Part shown: piece after piece, positions 26,637 through 37,131 of the stretch
Layout of the letters: each line of letters begins with the position of its first letter
Numbering within the stretch: the first letter of the stretch is position 1
The notes under the pieces: model-generated
Database searches by the model: none
Told to the model about the DNA's origin: nothing
The model's input: only the letters and a program-made list of their open reading frames with translations
Made by a program: the position numbers and the translations under genes
Assembly: GCF_000424325.1 (NCBI RefSeq)
Contig: NZ_AUJR01000014.1
Coordinates: 34,226 to 98,225, forward strand
Source: [Clostridium] clostridioforme AGR2157
GTDB lineage: Bacteria; Bacillota; Clostridia; Lachnospirales; Lachnospiraceae
Length of the DNA: 64,000 bases
Reading direction: 5' to 3'

Positions 26637-28871
26637 ATGGCTGAAAAGATATTACGGACTGAATACAGTGAGGAAATGCAGAGAAGCTACATGAACTATT
26701 CCATGAGCGTCATCACTGCAAGGGCTATCCCTGATGCGAGGGACGGCTTAAAACCGGTACAGCGCCGGGTCCTCTATGATATGAGGGAGCTCCATCTGGA
26801 CCACGATAAGCCCCACAGGAAATCGGCGCGTATCGTGGGCGATACCATGGGTAAGTACCATCCCCACGGCGACAGCTCCATTTACGAGACATTGGTGGTC
26901 ATGAGCCAGAATTTCAAGAAGGGCATGGCCCTGGTGGACGGACACGGCAACTTCGGCTCCATAGAAGGAGACGGGGCAGCCGCCATGCGTTATACGGAGG
27001 CGCGTCTGGAGAAGTTTGCGGAGGAGGTCTATTTAAAGGATCTGGATAAAACCGTGAATTTTGTGCCCAACTACGACGAGACGGAAAAGGAACCGGAGGT
27101 GCTTCCCGTCAGGGTCCCAAACCTGCTGATTAACGGGGCGGAGGGCATTGCCGTGGGCATGAGCACAAGCATTCCGCCCCACAACCTGGGCGAGGTGGTG
27201 GACGCGGTCCAGGCGTATATTGATAATCCGGAGGTGACCACACAGGAGCTGATGGAGTTTATGCCGGGGCCGGATTTTCCCACTGGCGGCGTCATTGCCA
27301 ATAAGAGCGAGCTGCCGCAAGTTTACGAGACAGGCATGGGCAAAATCAAGCTCAGGGGCAAGTTCGAGGTGGAGCTTGGAAAGCGCAAGGCGGACAAGGA
27401 TAAGCTGATTATCTCAGAGATTCCCTATACCATGATTGGCGCCGGAATCAATAAGTTTCTGGTGGATGTGGCCGATCTGGTGGAGAGCAAGAAGCTGACG
27501 GACGTGGTGGATATCTCCAACCAGTCCAACAAAGAGGGTATCCGCATCGTGCTGGAGCTGCGCAAGGATGCGGATATTGACAAGATAAAAAATATCCTCT
27601 ATAAGAAGACAAAGCTGGAGGATACCTTTGGGGTCAATATGCTGGCCATTGCGGACGGCCGCCCTGAAACTCTGAACCTGAAGGGAATCCTGAGAAATTT
27701 CCTCAACTTTCAGTATGAGAACACGGAGCGCAAATACAATGTCCTTCTCCAGAAGGAAATGGATAAAAAGGAAGTACAGGAAGGACTTATTGCGGCCTGC
27801 GACTGTATTGACCTGATCATAGCCATCCTGAGGGGATCCAAAAACTTAAAGGATGCCAGGGCGTGTCTGACCACAGGCGATGTTACCAACATCCATTTCA
27901 AGGTGCCGGGTTTCGAGGAGGACGCAAAGAAGCTTTCCTTTACGGAGCGCCAGGCATCCGCTATTCTGGAAATGCGGCTCTATAAGTTAATCGGATTGGA
28001 AATCCTGGCCCTGGAAAAGGAGCACAAGGAAACCCTAAGGAAGATTGCGGAGTATAAGAAAATCCTGGGAAGCAGGGTCCAGATGGACCGTGTCATCAAG
28101 GAAGATCTGGCGGCCATCAAGGCTGAGTTCGCCACCCCCAGGCGCACCCTGATTGAGGACGGACCTGAGGCAGTGTACGATGAGAGCGCTGTGGCTGTCC
28201 AGGAGACGGTCTTTGTGATGGACCGGTTCGGATACTGCAAGCTGTTAGATAAGTCCACCTATGATCGGAACCGGGAAACCGTGGACAATGAGCAGGTACA
28301 TGTGGTGAAATGTCTGAACACGGACAAAATCTGTCTCTTTGCGGCCAGCGGCAGCCTGTACCAGATTAAGGCCATGGATGTGCCGGCCGGCAAGCTGAGG
28401 GATAAGGGAACGCCCATTGAAAATCTGAGTAAATTCGACGGCGCCAAGGATACCATTGTTTACCTGACCAGCGCGGAGAACATGAAGGGCAGGATATTTG
28501 TATTCGCCACTAGGATGGCCATGGTAAAGCAGGTGCCTGCGGAGGAATTTGAGACCAATAACCGGGTGGTGGCAGCCACCAAGCTCCAGGATGGGGATGA
28601 ACTGGCGGCCGTGATACCGGTGGAGGGCGAGACCGAGGTGGTGATCCAGACAACAGGAGGCGTGTTCCTGCGGTTTGCCCTGGAGGAAATATCCATGCTA
28701 AAAAAGGCATCCAGAGGCGTCAGAGGCATCCGGCTGTCCAAGAATGAGGAGCTGGAGAAGCTGTATCTGATTGGTGAGAATCCCATTGTGGATTACAAAG
28801 GTAAGGAAGTCCATTTAAACCGTCTGAAACTGGCTAAGAGGGACGGGAAAGGCAGCAAAGTGCGGCTGTAG
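26637..28871 (+). CDS. parC: DNA topoisomerase IV subunit A (ParC)
   Basis: The cutting subunit, 744 residues. The catalytic tyrosine is Tyr119 ([10 protein letters not shown]). The quinolone-determining segment [14 protein letters not shown] places Ser80 and Glu84 exactly as in ParC enzymes, and both are wild-type-like, so no common resistance change is seen there. The C-terminal beta-pinwheel is present ([17 protein letters not shown]), but a gyrase QRRGGKG box is not, which argues for topoisomerase IV. The GAGACAATTAGAAC leader before the ATG is weak; the 18-base gap to parE suggests coupling. Confidence 0.87.
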   Translation: MAEKILRTEYSEEMQRSYMNYSMSVITARAIPDARDGLKPVQRRVLYDMRELHLDHDKPHRKSARIVGDTMGKYHPHGDSSIYETLVVMSQNFKKGMALVDGHGNFGSIEGDGAAAMRYTEARLEKFAEEVYLKDLDKTVNFVPNYDETEKEPEVLPVRVPNLLINGAEGIAVGMSTSIPPHNLGEVVDAVQAYIDNPEVTTQELMEFMPGPDFPTGGVIANKSELPQVYETGMGKIKLRGKFEVELGKRKADKDKLIISEIPYTMIGAGINKFLVDVADLVESKKLTDVVDISNQSNKEGIRIVLELRKDADIDKIKNILYKKTKLEDTFGVNMLAIADGRPETLNLKGILRNFLNFQYENTERKYNVLLQKEMDKKEVQEGLIAACDCIDLIIAILRGSKNLKDARACLTTGDVTNIHFKVPGFEEDAKKLSFTERQASAILEMRLYKLIGLEILALEKEHKETLRKIAEYKKILGSRVQMDRVIKEDLAAIKAEFATPRRTLIEDGPEAVYDESAVAVQETVFVMDRFGYCKLLDKSTYDRNRETVDNEQVHVVKCLNTDKICLFAASGSLYQIKAMDVPAGKLRDKGTPIENLSKFDGAKDTIVYLTSAENMKGRIFVFATRMAMVKQVPAEEFETNNRVVAATKLQDGDELAAVIPVEGETEVVIQTTGGVFLRFALEEISMLKKASRGVRGIRLSKNEELEKLYLIGENPIVDYKGKEVHLNRLKLAKRDGKGSKVRL

Positions 28872-28888
28872 AAAAGGAGGTATACGCC

Positions 28889-29614
28889 ATGTCATCATCT
28901 AATACACCCACGCCCCATATCGGGGCTGAAAAAGGAGAAATCGCCGAGACAATCCTGCTTCCGGGAGACCCCCTGAGGGCAAAGTATATCGCGGAGCATT
29001 TTCTGGAGGATGTGAAGCAGTTTAACGGGACCAGGAACATGCTTGGATACACGGGAACCTATAAGGGCAGGCCGGTATCTGTCATGGGCACCGGGATGGG
29101 GTGTCCCTCCATCGGCATCTATTCCTATGAGCTGATCCACTTTTACGGCTGTAAGAACCTGATACGGGTGGGCACGGCCGGGGCCCTGATGCCGGATGTC
29201 CATGTGCGTGACATGGTGTTTGCCATGGGGGCCTGCACCACCAGCAATTTTGTGCGCCTGTTCGGACTGCCGGGCGATTACTCGCCGGTGTGCAGCTACG
29301 GCCTGTTGGAGCGGGCCGTGGCCGCTGCCAGGGAGCGGGGACTGTCCTTCCATGTGGGCAATGTGCTCAGCTCAGACATGTTCTATGCCCCGCCCAAACA
29401 GGTGCAGGGAGGAATGACCTGGGCGGACATGGGAGTCCTGGCCGTGGAGATGGAAGCGGCGGCCCTCTATGCCAACGCGGCCGCGGCCGGTGTCAATGCC
29501 CTGGCCGTGCTGACCATATCGGATTCCATGGTCACCGGGGAAGCCACCTCTGCCATGGAAAGGGAGACCAGCTTTACCCAGATGATGGAGGTGGCATTGT
29601 CCCTGGTTTCCTGA
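28889..29614 (+). CDS. deoD: Purine nucleoside phosphorylase, DeoD type
   Basis: A 241-residue hexameric-type phosphorylase that splits purine (deoxy)nucleosides with phosphate to base and (deoxy)ribose 1-phosphate in the cytoplasm. The opening [17 protein letters not shown] binds phosphate, [16 protein letters not shown] is the PNP_UDP signature, and the catalytic aspartate lies in [11 protein letters not shown]. The AAAGGAGG site is strong and the gene starts 18 bases after parC, so it may ride on that transcript. It fits functionally with the nucleoside importer at 1831-6820, though the two are far apart. Confidence 0.95.
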   Translation: MSSSNTPTPHIGAEKGEIAETILLPGDPLRAKYIAEHFLEDVKQFNGTRNMLGYTGTYKGRPVSVMGTGMGCPSIGIYSYELIHFYGCKNLIRVGTAGALMPDVHVRDMVFAMGACTTSNFVRLFGLPGDYSPVCSYGLLERAVAAARERGLSFHVGNVLSSDMFYAPPKQVQGGMTWADMGVLAVEMEAAALYANAAAAGVNALAVLTISDSMVTGEATSAMERETSFTQMMEVALSLVS

Positions 29615-29823
29615 TGCAATGGTGGTGTTGCATACAAAAAAATGGAAATGTCTTTGTGATACGCACAAATGTATTTTTCTAGCGAATAAATCTTGATTTT
29701 TTCCGTTGTTTGGTATAGGATAGGGAAAGATTCGCCGTACCGTGGATTCAATGTAACAGTTCCATAACAGTTCAGTGACAGTTCCGGAGGGCGGGAAAAT
29801 CAGGATAATGAGGAGAATGATTT

Positions 29824-30900
29824 ATGGAAAAGAAGCTGAAGGTTGGAATATTAGGCGCAACAGGCATGGTAGGGCAGCGTTTCATCGCCCTTTTAGAGAA
29901 CCATCCGTGGTTCGAGGTAGTGACAGTGGCTGCCAGCCCGCGCTCTGCCGGCAAAACGTATGAGGAAGCTGTGGGAGACCGCTGGAAGATGACTACCCCC
30001 ATGCCGGAGGCTGTAAAAAAGCTGGTTGTGATGAATGTAAATGAGGTGGAGAAGGCTGCGGCGGGAGTTGATTTTGTATTCAGCGCCGTGGACATGACAA
30101 AGGATGAAATCAAGGCCATCGAGGAGGCATACGCCAAGACAGAGACGCCTGTGGTATCCAACAACAGCGCCCACCGCTGGACGCCGGATGTTCCCATGGT
30201 AGTGCCGGAGATCAATCCTGAGCATTTTGACGTGATCCCCTTCCAGAAGAAGAGACTTGGGACAGAGAGGGGATTTATTGCGGTAAAGCCCAACTGCTCC
30301 ATCCAGAGCTATGCGCCGGTGCTGACAGCATGGAAGGAATTTGAGCCGTACGAGGTGGTGGCCACTACATATCAGGCTATTTCCGGCGCGGGAAAGACAT
30401 TTAAGGACTGGCCGGAGATGGAAGGCAACATCATCCCCTATATCGGCGGCGAGGAAGAAAAGAGCGAGCAGGAACCCCTTCGTCTCTGGGGAACCATTGA
30501 GGACGGCGTTATAGTCAAGGCAAAAAGTCCTGTCATCACCTGCCAGTGCGTAAGGGTACCGGTACTGAACGGCCACACGGCTGCCGTATTTGTGAAGTTC
30601 AGGAAAAAGGTGACAAAGGAACAGCTGATTCAGAAACTCAGGGAGTTTAAGGGAGTTCCCCAGGAGCTTAAGCTTCCCAGCGCCCCGGCACAGTTCATCC
30701 AGTACCTTGAGGAGGATAACCGTCCCCAGGTAACGGCAGACGTGGACTTTGAGAGGGGAATGGGAATTTCCGTGGGCCGTCTGAGGGAGGACACTGTGTA
30801 TGATTATAAATTCATCGGTTTGTCCCACAACACGGTAAGAGGAGCGGCAGGCGGAGCCGTACTCTGCGCAGAGCTTTTGACAGCCAGGGGATATATTTAG
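29824..30900 (+). CDS. asd: Aspartate-semialdehyde dehydrogenase
   Basis: A 358-residue NADP-dependent enzyme that reduces beta-aspartyl phosphate to aspartate semialdehyde, on the route to lysine/diaminopimelate, threonine and methionine. The nucleotide loop is GATGMVGQRF near residue 11. The active cysteine is Cys158 in KPNCSIQSY. Further conserved segments are TYQAISGAGKTF and GLSHNTVRGAAGG. The form resembles the fungal/archaeal-type branch rather than the E. coli type. A GAGGAGAATG leader precedes the ATG. It is followed closely by galM with no terminator. Confidence 0.95.
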   Translation: MEKKLKVGILGATGMVGQRFIALLENHPWFEVVTVAASPRSAGKTYEEAVGDRWKMTTPMPEAVKKLVVMNVNEVEKAAAGVDFVFSAVDMTKDEIKAIEEAYAKTETPVVSNNSAHRWTPDVPMVVPEINPEHFDVIPFQKKRLGTERGFIAVKPNCSIQSYAPVLTAWKEFEPYEVVATTYQAISGAGKTFKDWPEMEGNIIPYIGGEEEKSEQEPLRLWGTIEDGVIVKAKSPVITCQCVRVPVLNGHTAAVFVKFRKKVTKEQLIQKLREFKGVPQELKLPSAPAQFIQYLEEDNRPQVTADVDFERGMGISVGRLREDTVYDYKFIGLSHNTVRGAAGGAVLCAELLTARGYI

Positions 30901-30929
30901 TACTGCATGGAGAAGGGGTGAAGAAAATC

Positions 30930-31994
30930 ATGGCAATTGAGAAAAATTCATTCGGGAAAATGCCCGACGGTACAGAGGTTTACAAGTATACACTGACCAA
31001 TAAGAATGGGGTATCCGCCTCGTTCATCACTCTGGGAGGCGTGTGGGTCTCCATGGTGGTGCCTGATAAGGACGGGAACATGGCGGATGTGGTGCTGGGA
31101 TACGATGATTTGGACAGCTACCGCAGGAATCCTGCCCACTTCGGTGCGCCCATTGGCCGCAATGCCAACCGGATTGGCGGGGCCGTCATCACCATTGACG
31201 GTAAGGATTATAAGCTGGAGGCCAATAACGGCCCCAACAACCTTCACAGCGGGCCTGACCTGTACCACGACAGGGTTTGGGACTGCAGGTCCTCAGAGAC
31301 AGAGGCAGGCAGCAGGCTGGACTTTTATCTGGAGAGTCCGGACGGAGACCAGGGATATCCGGGCAATGCCAGGATTACGGTGAGCTATACCCTGACAGAC
31401 GAGGACAGTCTTGTGCTGGATTATCATATGGCCTGCGATAAGGATACGGTTGCCAATTTCACCAACCACAGCTATTTTAACCTGGCAGGACATGACAGCG
31501 GCGATGTGATGAAGCAGGAGGTGTGGCTTAACGCGTCCCGCTATACACCGGCGGACGAGGTCTCCATTCCTACGGGAGAGATTGCTCCTGTGGCAGGCAC
31601 TCCCATGGACTTTACAGAGATGAAGGCTATTGGACGGGATATAGGCGCTGATTTTGAGGCCCTTGTATTCGGAAAAGGATATGACCACAACTGGGTGCTG
31701 GATAAGGAAGAAGGAGAACTGGCCCTGGCTGCAAAGGCCATGGACCCGGCCAGCGGCCGCGTGCTGGAATGCTATACGGACCTGCCCGGAATCCAGTTTT
31801 ATACAGCTAATTTCCTGCAGGATGAGATGCCGGGTAAGGGCGGAGCCCGCTATGATTACCGCCACGCGTTCTGCTTTGAGACCCAGTATTATCCGGACGC
31901 GGTCCATAAGCCCCAGTTCCCGTCCCCCTTACTGAAAGCAGGGGACGAGTACAGCACCAGGACCGTCTATAAATTTTTGGCTAAACAGGCGTAA
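30930..31994 (+). CDS. galM: Aldose 1-epimerase (galactose mutarotase)
   Basis: A 354-residue enzyme interconverting alpha and beta anomers of hexoses such as galactose and glucose. The ATG at 30930 is preferred over GTG 30918, which overlaps its own ribosome site AAGGGG. Conserved pieces are IGRNANRI, NNGPNNLHSG, the catalytic histidine in NFTNHSYFNLAGH, and the catalytic glutamate in FCFETQYYPDAVHKPQFPS. There is no signal peptide. The last 14 bases overlap the end of a convergent minus-strand gene (31981-32298), an unusually tight arrangement. Confidence 0.95.
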   Translation: MAIEKNSFGKMPDGTEVYKYTLTNKNGVSASFITLGGVWVSMVVPDKDGNMADVVLGYDDLDSYRRNPAHFGAPIGRNANRIGGAVITIDGKDYKLEANNGPNNLHSGPDLYHDRVWDCRSSETEAGSRLDFYLESPDGDQGYPGNARITVSYTLTDEDSLVLDYHMACDKDTVANFTNHSYFNLAGHDSGDVMKQEVWLNASRYTPADEVSIPTGEIAPVAGTPMDFTEMKAIGRDIGADFEALVFGKGYDHNWVLDKEEGELALAAKAMDPASGRVLECYTDLPGIQFYTANFLQDEMPGKGGARYDYRHAFCFETQYYPDAVHKPQFPSPLLKAGDEYSTRTVYKFLAKQA

Positions 31995-32298
31995 ATTTAG
32001 TTGCATAGGCCCTGCCTTCAAGGGGCTGATAGATTTCCACGATGGCAAAATGGGGAGTCAGATCTGACTGCTCCGGTTCGGCTATGGTCATGAACCGGTA
32101 GTTGGTCCCGTTTACCACCTGTTTTGCCACGGCTATGGGCCGGTAGAAGTAATCGGGATGTTCCCCGATTGCATTGTAAAATATGAATGAATCATATGTG
32201 GTGAGATAAGGCTGATACTGCCAGCTTCCAGGCATGGAAGTCACCTCTGGAATGTCGTTATAGTAGTTTATGCAGGAAAACCATGAGGGTTCTGCCAT
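31981..32298 (-). CDS. Cystatin-like small protein (possible cysteine-protease inhibitor)
   Basis: A 105-residue protein with the central cystatin loop pattern: QVVNG at residues 60-64 followed directly by TNYRF, where animal stefins read QVVAGTNY. Upstream is a MPGSW turn (22-26) and a DSFIFYNAIGEHPDYF helix-like region; after the loop are strands FMTIAEP and HFAIVEIYQPLEG, the latter possibly the second binding hairpin. No signal peptide is seen from this start, so it would be cytoplasmic. No clear ribosome site precedes ATG 32298; the frame stays open to 32583, but that part is antisense to topB and looks non-coding. Cystatin assignment is by motif only. Confidence 0.55.
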   Translation of the reverse strand: MAEPSWFSCINYYNDIPEVTSMPGSWQYQPYLTTYDSFIFYNAIGEHPDYFYRPIAVAKQVVNGTNYRFMTIAEPEQSDLTPHFAIVEIYQPLEGRAYATKFTPV

Positions 32299-32437
32299 AG
32301 TTGGCGCTTCATGGTTTTTTTGATTGCGGCAAAGGGAATTTAATGGTATACTATTATAATATGCGCCCTGCCGCCATGGAAATCTGCCGGACAAATCCGG
32401 GGGATGGCGCGTATGAAGAAAGTAAATGAGGGATTGG

Positions 32438-34504
32438 ATGTCAAAATCATTATACATAGCAGAAAAGCCCAGTGTGGCCCAGCAGTTTGCCGAAGCGCTT
32501 AAGATACGGGGACGGCGGGGCGACGGGTATATAGAGTCTGAGCAGGCAGTGGTGACGTGGTGCGTGGGGCATCTGGTGACCATGAGTTATCCGGAAGCCT
32601 ACGACATGAAGTTTAAGCGCTGGAGCCTTCAGACACTGCCATTCCTTCCAAAGGAATTCAAGTACGAAGTCATAAGCAATGTATCCAAGCAGTTTGAAAT
32701 CGTCAAGGGTCTTTTGAACCGGCCCGATATCGATACCATCTATGTGTGTACGGACTCGGGACGCGAGGGAGAGTACATATACCGCCTGGTGGCCCAGATG
32801 GCCGGGGTAAAGGATAAGAAGCAGAAAAGGGTGTGGATTGACTCCCAGACAGAGGAAGAGATATTGAGGGGAATCCGCGAGGCCAGAGATGAGACAGAGT
32901 ATGACAACCTGTCTGACTCCGCCTATTTAAGGGCCAAGGAGGACTACCTCATGGGAATTAATTTTTCCAGGGTGCTGACCCTCAAATACGGACCTGCCCT
33001 GTCAAATTATCTGGGAACCAAGTTTACGGTTCTGTCCGTGGGCAGGGTCATGACCTGTGTCATGGGAATGGTTGTGCGCAGGGAACGGGAAATACGCGGT
33101 TTTGTGAAGACCCCCTTTTACAGGGTCATTGGCTCCTTTGAGGCGGCAGGCAAGGACGGCCAGCCGGTTCCCTTTGAGGCGGAGTGGAAGGCAGTGGAAG
33201 GTTCCCGTTATTTCGGAACCCCCTATCTGTATAAGGACAACGGCTTTAAGGACAGGCAGCAGGCAGAGGGGCTGGCAGTCTTATTGACGGAAGAGCCGCC
33301 TCTCACAGCCACTGTGCTCTCCAAGGAGAAGAAAAAGGAGACCAAGAATCCGCCCCTTCTCTACAATCTGGCGGAGCTTCAGAACGACTGTTCCAAGATG
33401 TTTAAAATCAGCCCGGATGAGACACTTAAGGTGGTGCAGGAGCTGTATGAGAAGAAGATGGTCACCTACCCCAGAACCGATGCCAGGGTCCTGTCCACGG
33501 CAGTGTCCAAAGAGATTCAAAAGAATATCGGCGGCCTTAAGAATTACGCGCCCATGGCGGCATTTGCGGATGAGGTGCTGAATATGGGCTCCTATAAGGG
33601 AATTGCCAAGACACGTTATGTCAATGACAAGCAGATAACGGACCACTATGCCATCGTCCCCACCGGCCAGGGACTTGGAAACCTGAGGGGACTTCCGCCT
33701 TTGTCTGAAAAGGTGTATCAGGTCATATGCAGAAGGTTTTTAAGCATATTTTATCCTCCGGCGGTTTATCAGAAATACAGCCTGGAGCTGGAGCGCCTGA
33801 AGGAACATTTTTTTGCTAATTTTAAGGTTCTGTCCGAACCGGGATATCTCAAGGTAGCAGATGTGAACCTGGCAAATAAGAACGGGGTGGAGGAGTCCTT
33901 TGACGAGGCAAGGGATGAGGCAAAAGACGGTGCCCAAAACGCCATTTCTCCAAAAGTTGACAGGACAGTATTGCTCCAGATACTTGCAGAATTGAAAAAA
34001 AATGATATACTTACTTTGGTGGAGCTGAACATAAAGGAAGGCGAGACATCGCCTCCCAAGCGCTATACCTCCGGTTCCATGATTCTGGCCATGGAAAATG
34101 CGGGCCAGCTCATAGAGGACGAGGAGCTGCGGGCCCAGATTAAGGGCAGCGGCATAGGCACCAGTGCTACCAGGGCTGAGATACTTAAGAAACTGTTTAA
34201 TATCAAGTATCTGAACCTGAACAAGAAGACCCAGGTTATTACGCCATCCCTTTTAGGGGAAATGGTCTATGACGTGGTGGACCAGTCCATCCGCCAGCTT
34301 CTGAATCCGGAGCTGACAGCCAGCTGGGAAAAGGGACTCACCTATGTTGCGGAGGGGTCCATAACCTCAGATGAGTATATGGAAAAGCTGAATCGTTTTG
34401 TTGCCGGCAGGACAGTCAATGTCATCCGCATGAATAACCAGTACAATATGAGAGGTTATTTTGACGCGGCAGCCGCATTCTATAAAACAAAAAAGGAGAA
34501 TTAA
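32438..34504 (+). CDS. topB: DNA topoisomerase III
   Basis: A 688-residue type IA topoisomerase that decatenates and relaxes single-stranded or gapped DNA. The start at 32438 (MSKSLYIAEKPSVAQQ) follows GAGGG; the ATG at 32426 is inside that site. The TOPRIM motif CTDSGREGEYIYR and the active tyrosine in MVTYPRTDARVL are present, as are GSGIGTSATRAEI and LNPELTASWE. No C-terminal zinc domain is seen. Many accessory elements carry TopB, but the codon use and setting here look chromosomal. A TATAAT box lies at 32355-32360 without a good -35. Confidence 0.95.
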   Translation: MSKSLYIAEKPSVAQQFAEALKIRGRRGDGYIESEQAVVTWCVGHLVTMSYPEAYDMKFKRWSLQTLPFLPKEFKYEVISNVSKQFEIVKGLLNRPDIDTIYVCTDSGREGEYIYRLVAQMAGVKDKKQKRVWIDSQTEEEILRGIREARDETEYDNLSDSAYLRAKEDYLMGINFSRVLTLKYGPALSNYLGTKFTVLSVGRVMTCVMGMVVRREREIRGFVKTPFYRVIGSFEAAGKDGQPVPFEAEWKAVEGSRYFGTPYLYKDNGFKDRQQAEGLAVLLTEEPPLTATVLSKEKKKETKNPPLLYNLAELQNDCSKMFKISPDETLKVVQELYEKKMVTYPRTDARVLSTAVSKEIQKNIGGLKNYAPMAAFADEVLNMGSYKGIAKTRYVNDKQITDHYAIVPTGQGLGNLRGLPPLSEKVYQVICRRFLSIFYPPAVYQKYSLELERLKEHFFANFKVLSEPGYLKVADVNLANKNGVEESFDEARDEAKDGAQNAISPKVDRTVLLQILAELKKNDILTLVELNIKEGETSPPKRYTSGSMILAMENAGQLIEDEELRAQIKGSGIGTSATRAEILKKLFNIKYLNLNKKTQVITPSLLGEMVYDVVDQSIRQLLNPELTASWEKGLTYVAEGSITSDEYMEKLNRFVAGRTVNVIRMNNQYNMRGYFDAAAAFYKTKKEN

Positions 34505-34507
34505 TTT

Positions 34508-35245
34508 ATGAAACTGGAACAGATGAAAATCAAAGAACTGTTAGACACAAGCCATACAATCGCAGAAAAGCTGTTTGAGGGCCATGAGTATCCATGGGAA
34601 GTTCTGGGTGACATCAATGGCTTCATCGAAAGTCTGGGTGCCAGCCTTCCGGAGAACGAATACAAGAAGATTGGAAAGAATATCTGGATTCACAAGACAG
34701 CACAGATGGCTCCCACCACTGCCATGGGCGGACCTATGATTATCGGACCAAAGGTACAGATACGCAACGGCGCCTTTTTAAGGGGAAGCGTTATCCTTGG
34801 ACAGCACGTTGTCATCGGCAATTCCTGTGAAATCAAGAACTCCATCATCTTTGACGAGGCGCAGGTGCCTCATTTCAACTATGTGGGCGATTCCATCCTG
34901 GGCTATAAGGCACATATGGGAGCCGGCGCAGTGACTTCCAATGTGAAGGCTGACAAGGGTCTTGTAAAGGTTCATGCTGAGGACGGGGATGTGGAGACAG
35001 GACGCAGGAAATTCGGCGCCATCCTGGGCGACCACGCTGAGATTGGCTGCAACAGCGTACTGAATCCGGGAACTGTCATTGGACGTAATTCCAATGTATA
35101 CCCGCTGTCCAGCGTACGTGGATGTGTTCCCCCTGACTCCATTTACAAGGGCCAGGACAACATCGTTGTAAAAGAGGCCAGGGAAGTGGAAGCAGAGCAG
35201 GAAGTACCTGAGAAGGGAAAGGGTGGGCTTAAGGTAGTAAAATAA
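34508..35245 (+). CDS. Left-handed beta-helix (hexapeptide) transferase, GlmU-like
   Basis: A 245-residue protein, mostly a hexapeptide-repeat beta-helix (about residues 65-205: for example IGPKVQIRNGAFLRGSVILGQHVVIGNSCEIKNS). It resembles the acetyltransferase half of GlmU without the uridylyltransferase domain. The conserved HFNYVGDSILG and GAGAVTSN segments match the GlmU acetyl-CoA and active-site region. It probably transfers an acetyl group to a sugar or sugar phosphate; the substrate is unknown. It starts three bases after topB with a strong AAAGGAG site. The C-terminus is a charged Lys/Glu tail. Confidence 0.82.
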   Translation: MKLEQMKIKELLDTSHTIAEKLFEGHEYPWEVLGDINGFIESLGASLPENEYKKIGKNIWIHKTAQMAPTTAMGGPMIIGPKVQIRNGAFLRGSVILGQHVVIGNSCEIKNSIIFDEAQVPHFNYVGDSILGYKAHMGAGAVTSNVKADKGLVKVHAEDGDVETGRRKFGAILGDHAEIGCNSVLNPGTVIGRNSNVYPLSSVRGCVPPDSIYKGQDNIVVKEAREVEAEQEVPEKGKGGLKVVK

Positions 35246-35294
35246 GCCAGACAGTACTGACAGAATAAAAAGACGGAACAGACAGAGAACATAT

Positions 35295-35344
35295 AAAAAA
35301 CGGAAGCCGGACTTGCGATATGCAGTGAACGGCTTCCGGTTTAT
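35295..35344. terminator. Bidirectional terminator between the hexapeptide transferase and upp
   Basis: A 9-bp CGGAAGCCG/CGGCTTCCG stem, extended by AAA/TTT pairing on both sides, lies between two convergent genes. Confidence 0.72.
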
Positions 35345-35372
35345 GCGTTTAATATCCCGGTAATATTTCCTG

Positions 35373-36002
35373 TTATTTTGTTCCGAAGATACGGTCTCCG
35401 GCATCTCCCAGTCCGGGGCAGATATAGGCGTTCTCATTCAGGCAGCGGTCCAGATGTCCCACGTAAATCTGTACATCGGGATGGGCGTTATGGAGACGCT
35501 TAAGGCCTTCCGGAGCAGCTATGATAGCCATGAATTTGATTTTCTTCCCGCCGTGTTCCTTGATGAAGTCAACGGCTGAAACGCCGGATCCGCCAGTAGC
35601 CAGCATGGGATCTGTGACGATGATGGTACGCTCTTCAATGGGGTTTGGAAGCTTGCAGTAATATTCATGAGGTTCGTGTGTGACTTCGTCCCTGTATAAA
35701 CCGATATGACCTACCTTTGCGCTGGGAACCAGGGCCAGGATGCCGTTTACCATGCCAAGTCCCGCCCTGAGAATCGGAACTACGGCCAGCTTGCGTCCGG
35801 CAATCATGGGAGTCATGCATGTCTCGATGGGTGTCTCCACCTCCACATCCTCCAGAGGAAGGTCACGGAGGGCCTCATAGCCCATCAGCATGGCAATTTC
35901 CTCTATGAGGGCGCGGAATTCATTGGTTCCGGTGGCTTTATTGCGCAAAATGGAAATCTTGTGCTGAATCAAAGGGTGGTCAAATACCATTACGTTATCC
36001 AT
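35373..36002 (-). CDS. upp: Uracil phosphoribosyltransferase
   Basis: A 209-residue salvage enzyme that makes UMP from uracil and PRPP. The PRPP loop is [17 protein letters not shown], and the uracil-binding end contains [24 protein letters not shown] is a further signature. A strong AAAGGAG site precedes the ATG. It is transcribed alone from a well-formed promoter at 36041-36069 and ends at the shared terminator at 35295-35344. Confidence 0.97.
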   Translation of the reverse strand: MDNVMVFDHPLIQHKISILRNKATGTNEFRALIEEIAMLMGYEALRDLPLEDVEVETPIETCMTPMIAGRKLAVVPILRAGLGMVNGILALVPSAKVGHIGLYRDEVTHEPHEYYCKLPNPIEERTIIVTDPMLATGGSGVSAVDFIKEHGGKKIKFMAIIAAPEGLKRLHNAHPDVQIYVGHLDRCLNENAYICPGLGDAGDRIFGTK

Positions 36003-36040
36003 AAGTTTTGCTGCTCCTTTATCTATTAGAATTAATGATA

Positions 36041-36069
36041 ATTATATATCAAATATCTTATGATATCAA
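36041..36069 (-). promoter_or_regulatory. Promoter of upp
   Basis: On the minus strand, TTGATA (36069-36064), a 17-base spacer and TATAAT (36046-36041). Confidence 0.72.
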
Positions 36070-36118
36070 CCCCGGACCTTGTCTTAAAATCGGCACAAGA
36101 CAAATCCCGGTAAAAGGA

Positions 36119-36943
36119 CTATTTGGTGGTGGGGTCAAATGCAACCAGCACATAGTCTCCCAGGGCATGGGGAACAGGCAGTGAGAAGTAGATGGTTCCC
36201 TGTTTTTCATAGCTGAAGGATTCAGGCCACTGAGTCTCTGACGACAGAGGGAAATCCGCGCTGTTAAAGACAGCGGTCAGGGAATCCAAATCCATGGAAG
36301 AGAGGTAGCTCAGGACCTGGGCCTCCACATCAGAGGAAATGCCTGAAAACTTCACATCGTCGCTGAGCACATATCCGGCCATTGTGTAGGCGTCGGTAAA
36401 ATCATCCAGTCCCAGGTTCTGGGCCTGAAGCAGATTGACTGTGTTGGAATAAAACAGATTAACCGGATGGGCGGCTCCTTTTGCGGACAGAGTGCCGGTG
36501 TAAGTGGCGGTGAGACGTTTGCGGTCCACGGAAATCACCTTGCACTTGATGTCCAGGGTATCGTTTGCCTCGTCGATGTCATTGGCCTTTATGACGGACA
36601 GGGCGTTGGTCTTTAACAATTCATTAATTTTGTCCTTCTTTGAGGCGCTGTCCAGCTGGTCCACCGCAGGATACTGGATGGATATCTTTCCGGATGTATA
36701 GGTCTCGATGGAAGCGGAAACACTGGAAGCAGCGCCCTCCTGGGCCTCTGTGGTCTCATCAGTCTCCGGGGCCTGGGTGGTGGCGGGAAGGGACTCCTTG
36801 GGAGCTTCCGTGGCTGCTTGCGTATGTATGGTGGACAGGTCTGCCTTTTCCGGCGTCTTGCTGAGTATGAGGCCAATGGCAACGCCGCCGATGACAACGG
36901 CAGCGCCAATGGCTCCTATCAATATTTTCTTGTTTGTATCCAT
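36119..36943 (-). CDS. Membrane-anchored protein with DUF4163/PdaC-like domain
   Basis: A 274-residue protein with one N-terminal membrane helix (about residues 6-24), a Thr/Glu/Pro-rich linker (residues 30-75) and an extracytoplasmic domain. The domain's IQYPAV..LDSASKKDKINELL start and the YTGTLSAKGAAHPVNLFYSNTVNL segment resemble the DUF4163/DUF3298 module of PdaC and RsiV proteins. The enzyme half of those proteins is absent. The start at 36943 (MDTNKKILIG) follows AAAGGAGG; the frame to 36970 is upstream of that site. The function is unknown, probably at the cell surface. Confidence 0.75.
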   Translation of the reverse strand: MDTNKKILIGAIGAAVVIGGVAIGLILSKTPEKADLSTIHTQAATEAPKESLPATTQAPETDETTEAQEGAASSVSASIETYTSGKISIQYPAVDQLDSASKKDKINELLKTNALSVIKANDIDEANDTLDIKCKVISVDRKRLTATYTGTLSAKGAAHPVNLFYSNTVNLLQAQNLGLDDFTDAYTMAGYVLSDDVKFSGISSDVEAQVLSYLSSMDLDSLTAVFNSADFPLSSETQWPESFSYEKQGTIYFSLPVPHALGDYVLVAFDPTTK

Positions 36944-37131
36944 AACAATCCTCCTTTGTATACCGGGCAATACCCTAATTGTAACTATTATACATGATAT
37001 TCATGGACGGAATTTGAAGAAATACTTACAAATTATTGAAGGACTTTTGTGTATATTTTCATTTACAATTTTCTTCCCGGCATTTATGATAGATTCGACA
37101 CAACTTTTTACTGGAATTGGGGGAATGGAAT

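Noticed and set aside
24699..28871. Second gyrase (gyrB/gyrA) instead of topoisomerase IV
   Set aside because: The A subunit lacks a QRRGGKG box and has ParC-like Ser80/Glu84 numbering; topo IV is more likely, though not proven.
32299..32583. Upstream extension of the cystatin-like frame
   Set aside because: It overlaps topB antisense, has no ribosome site and reads as unstructured sequence.
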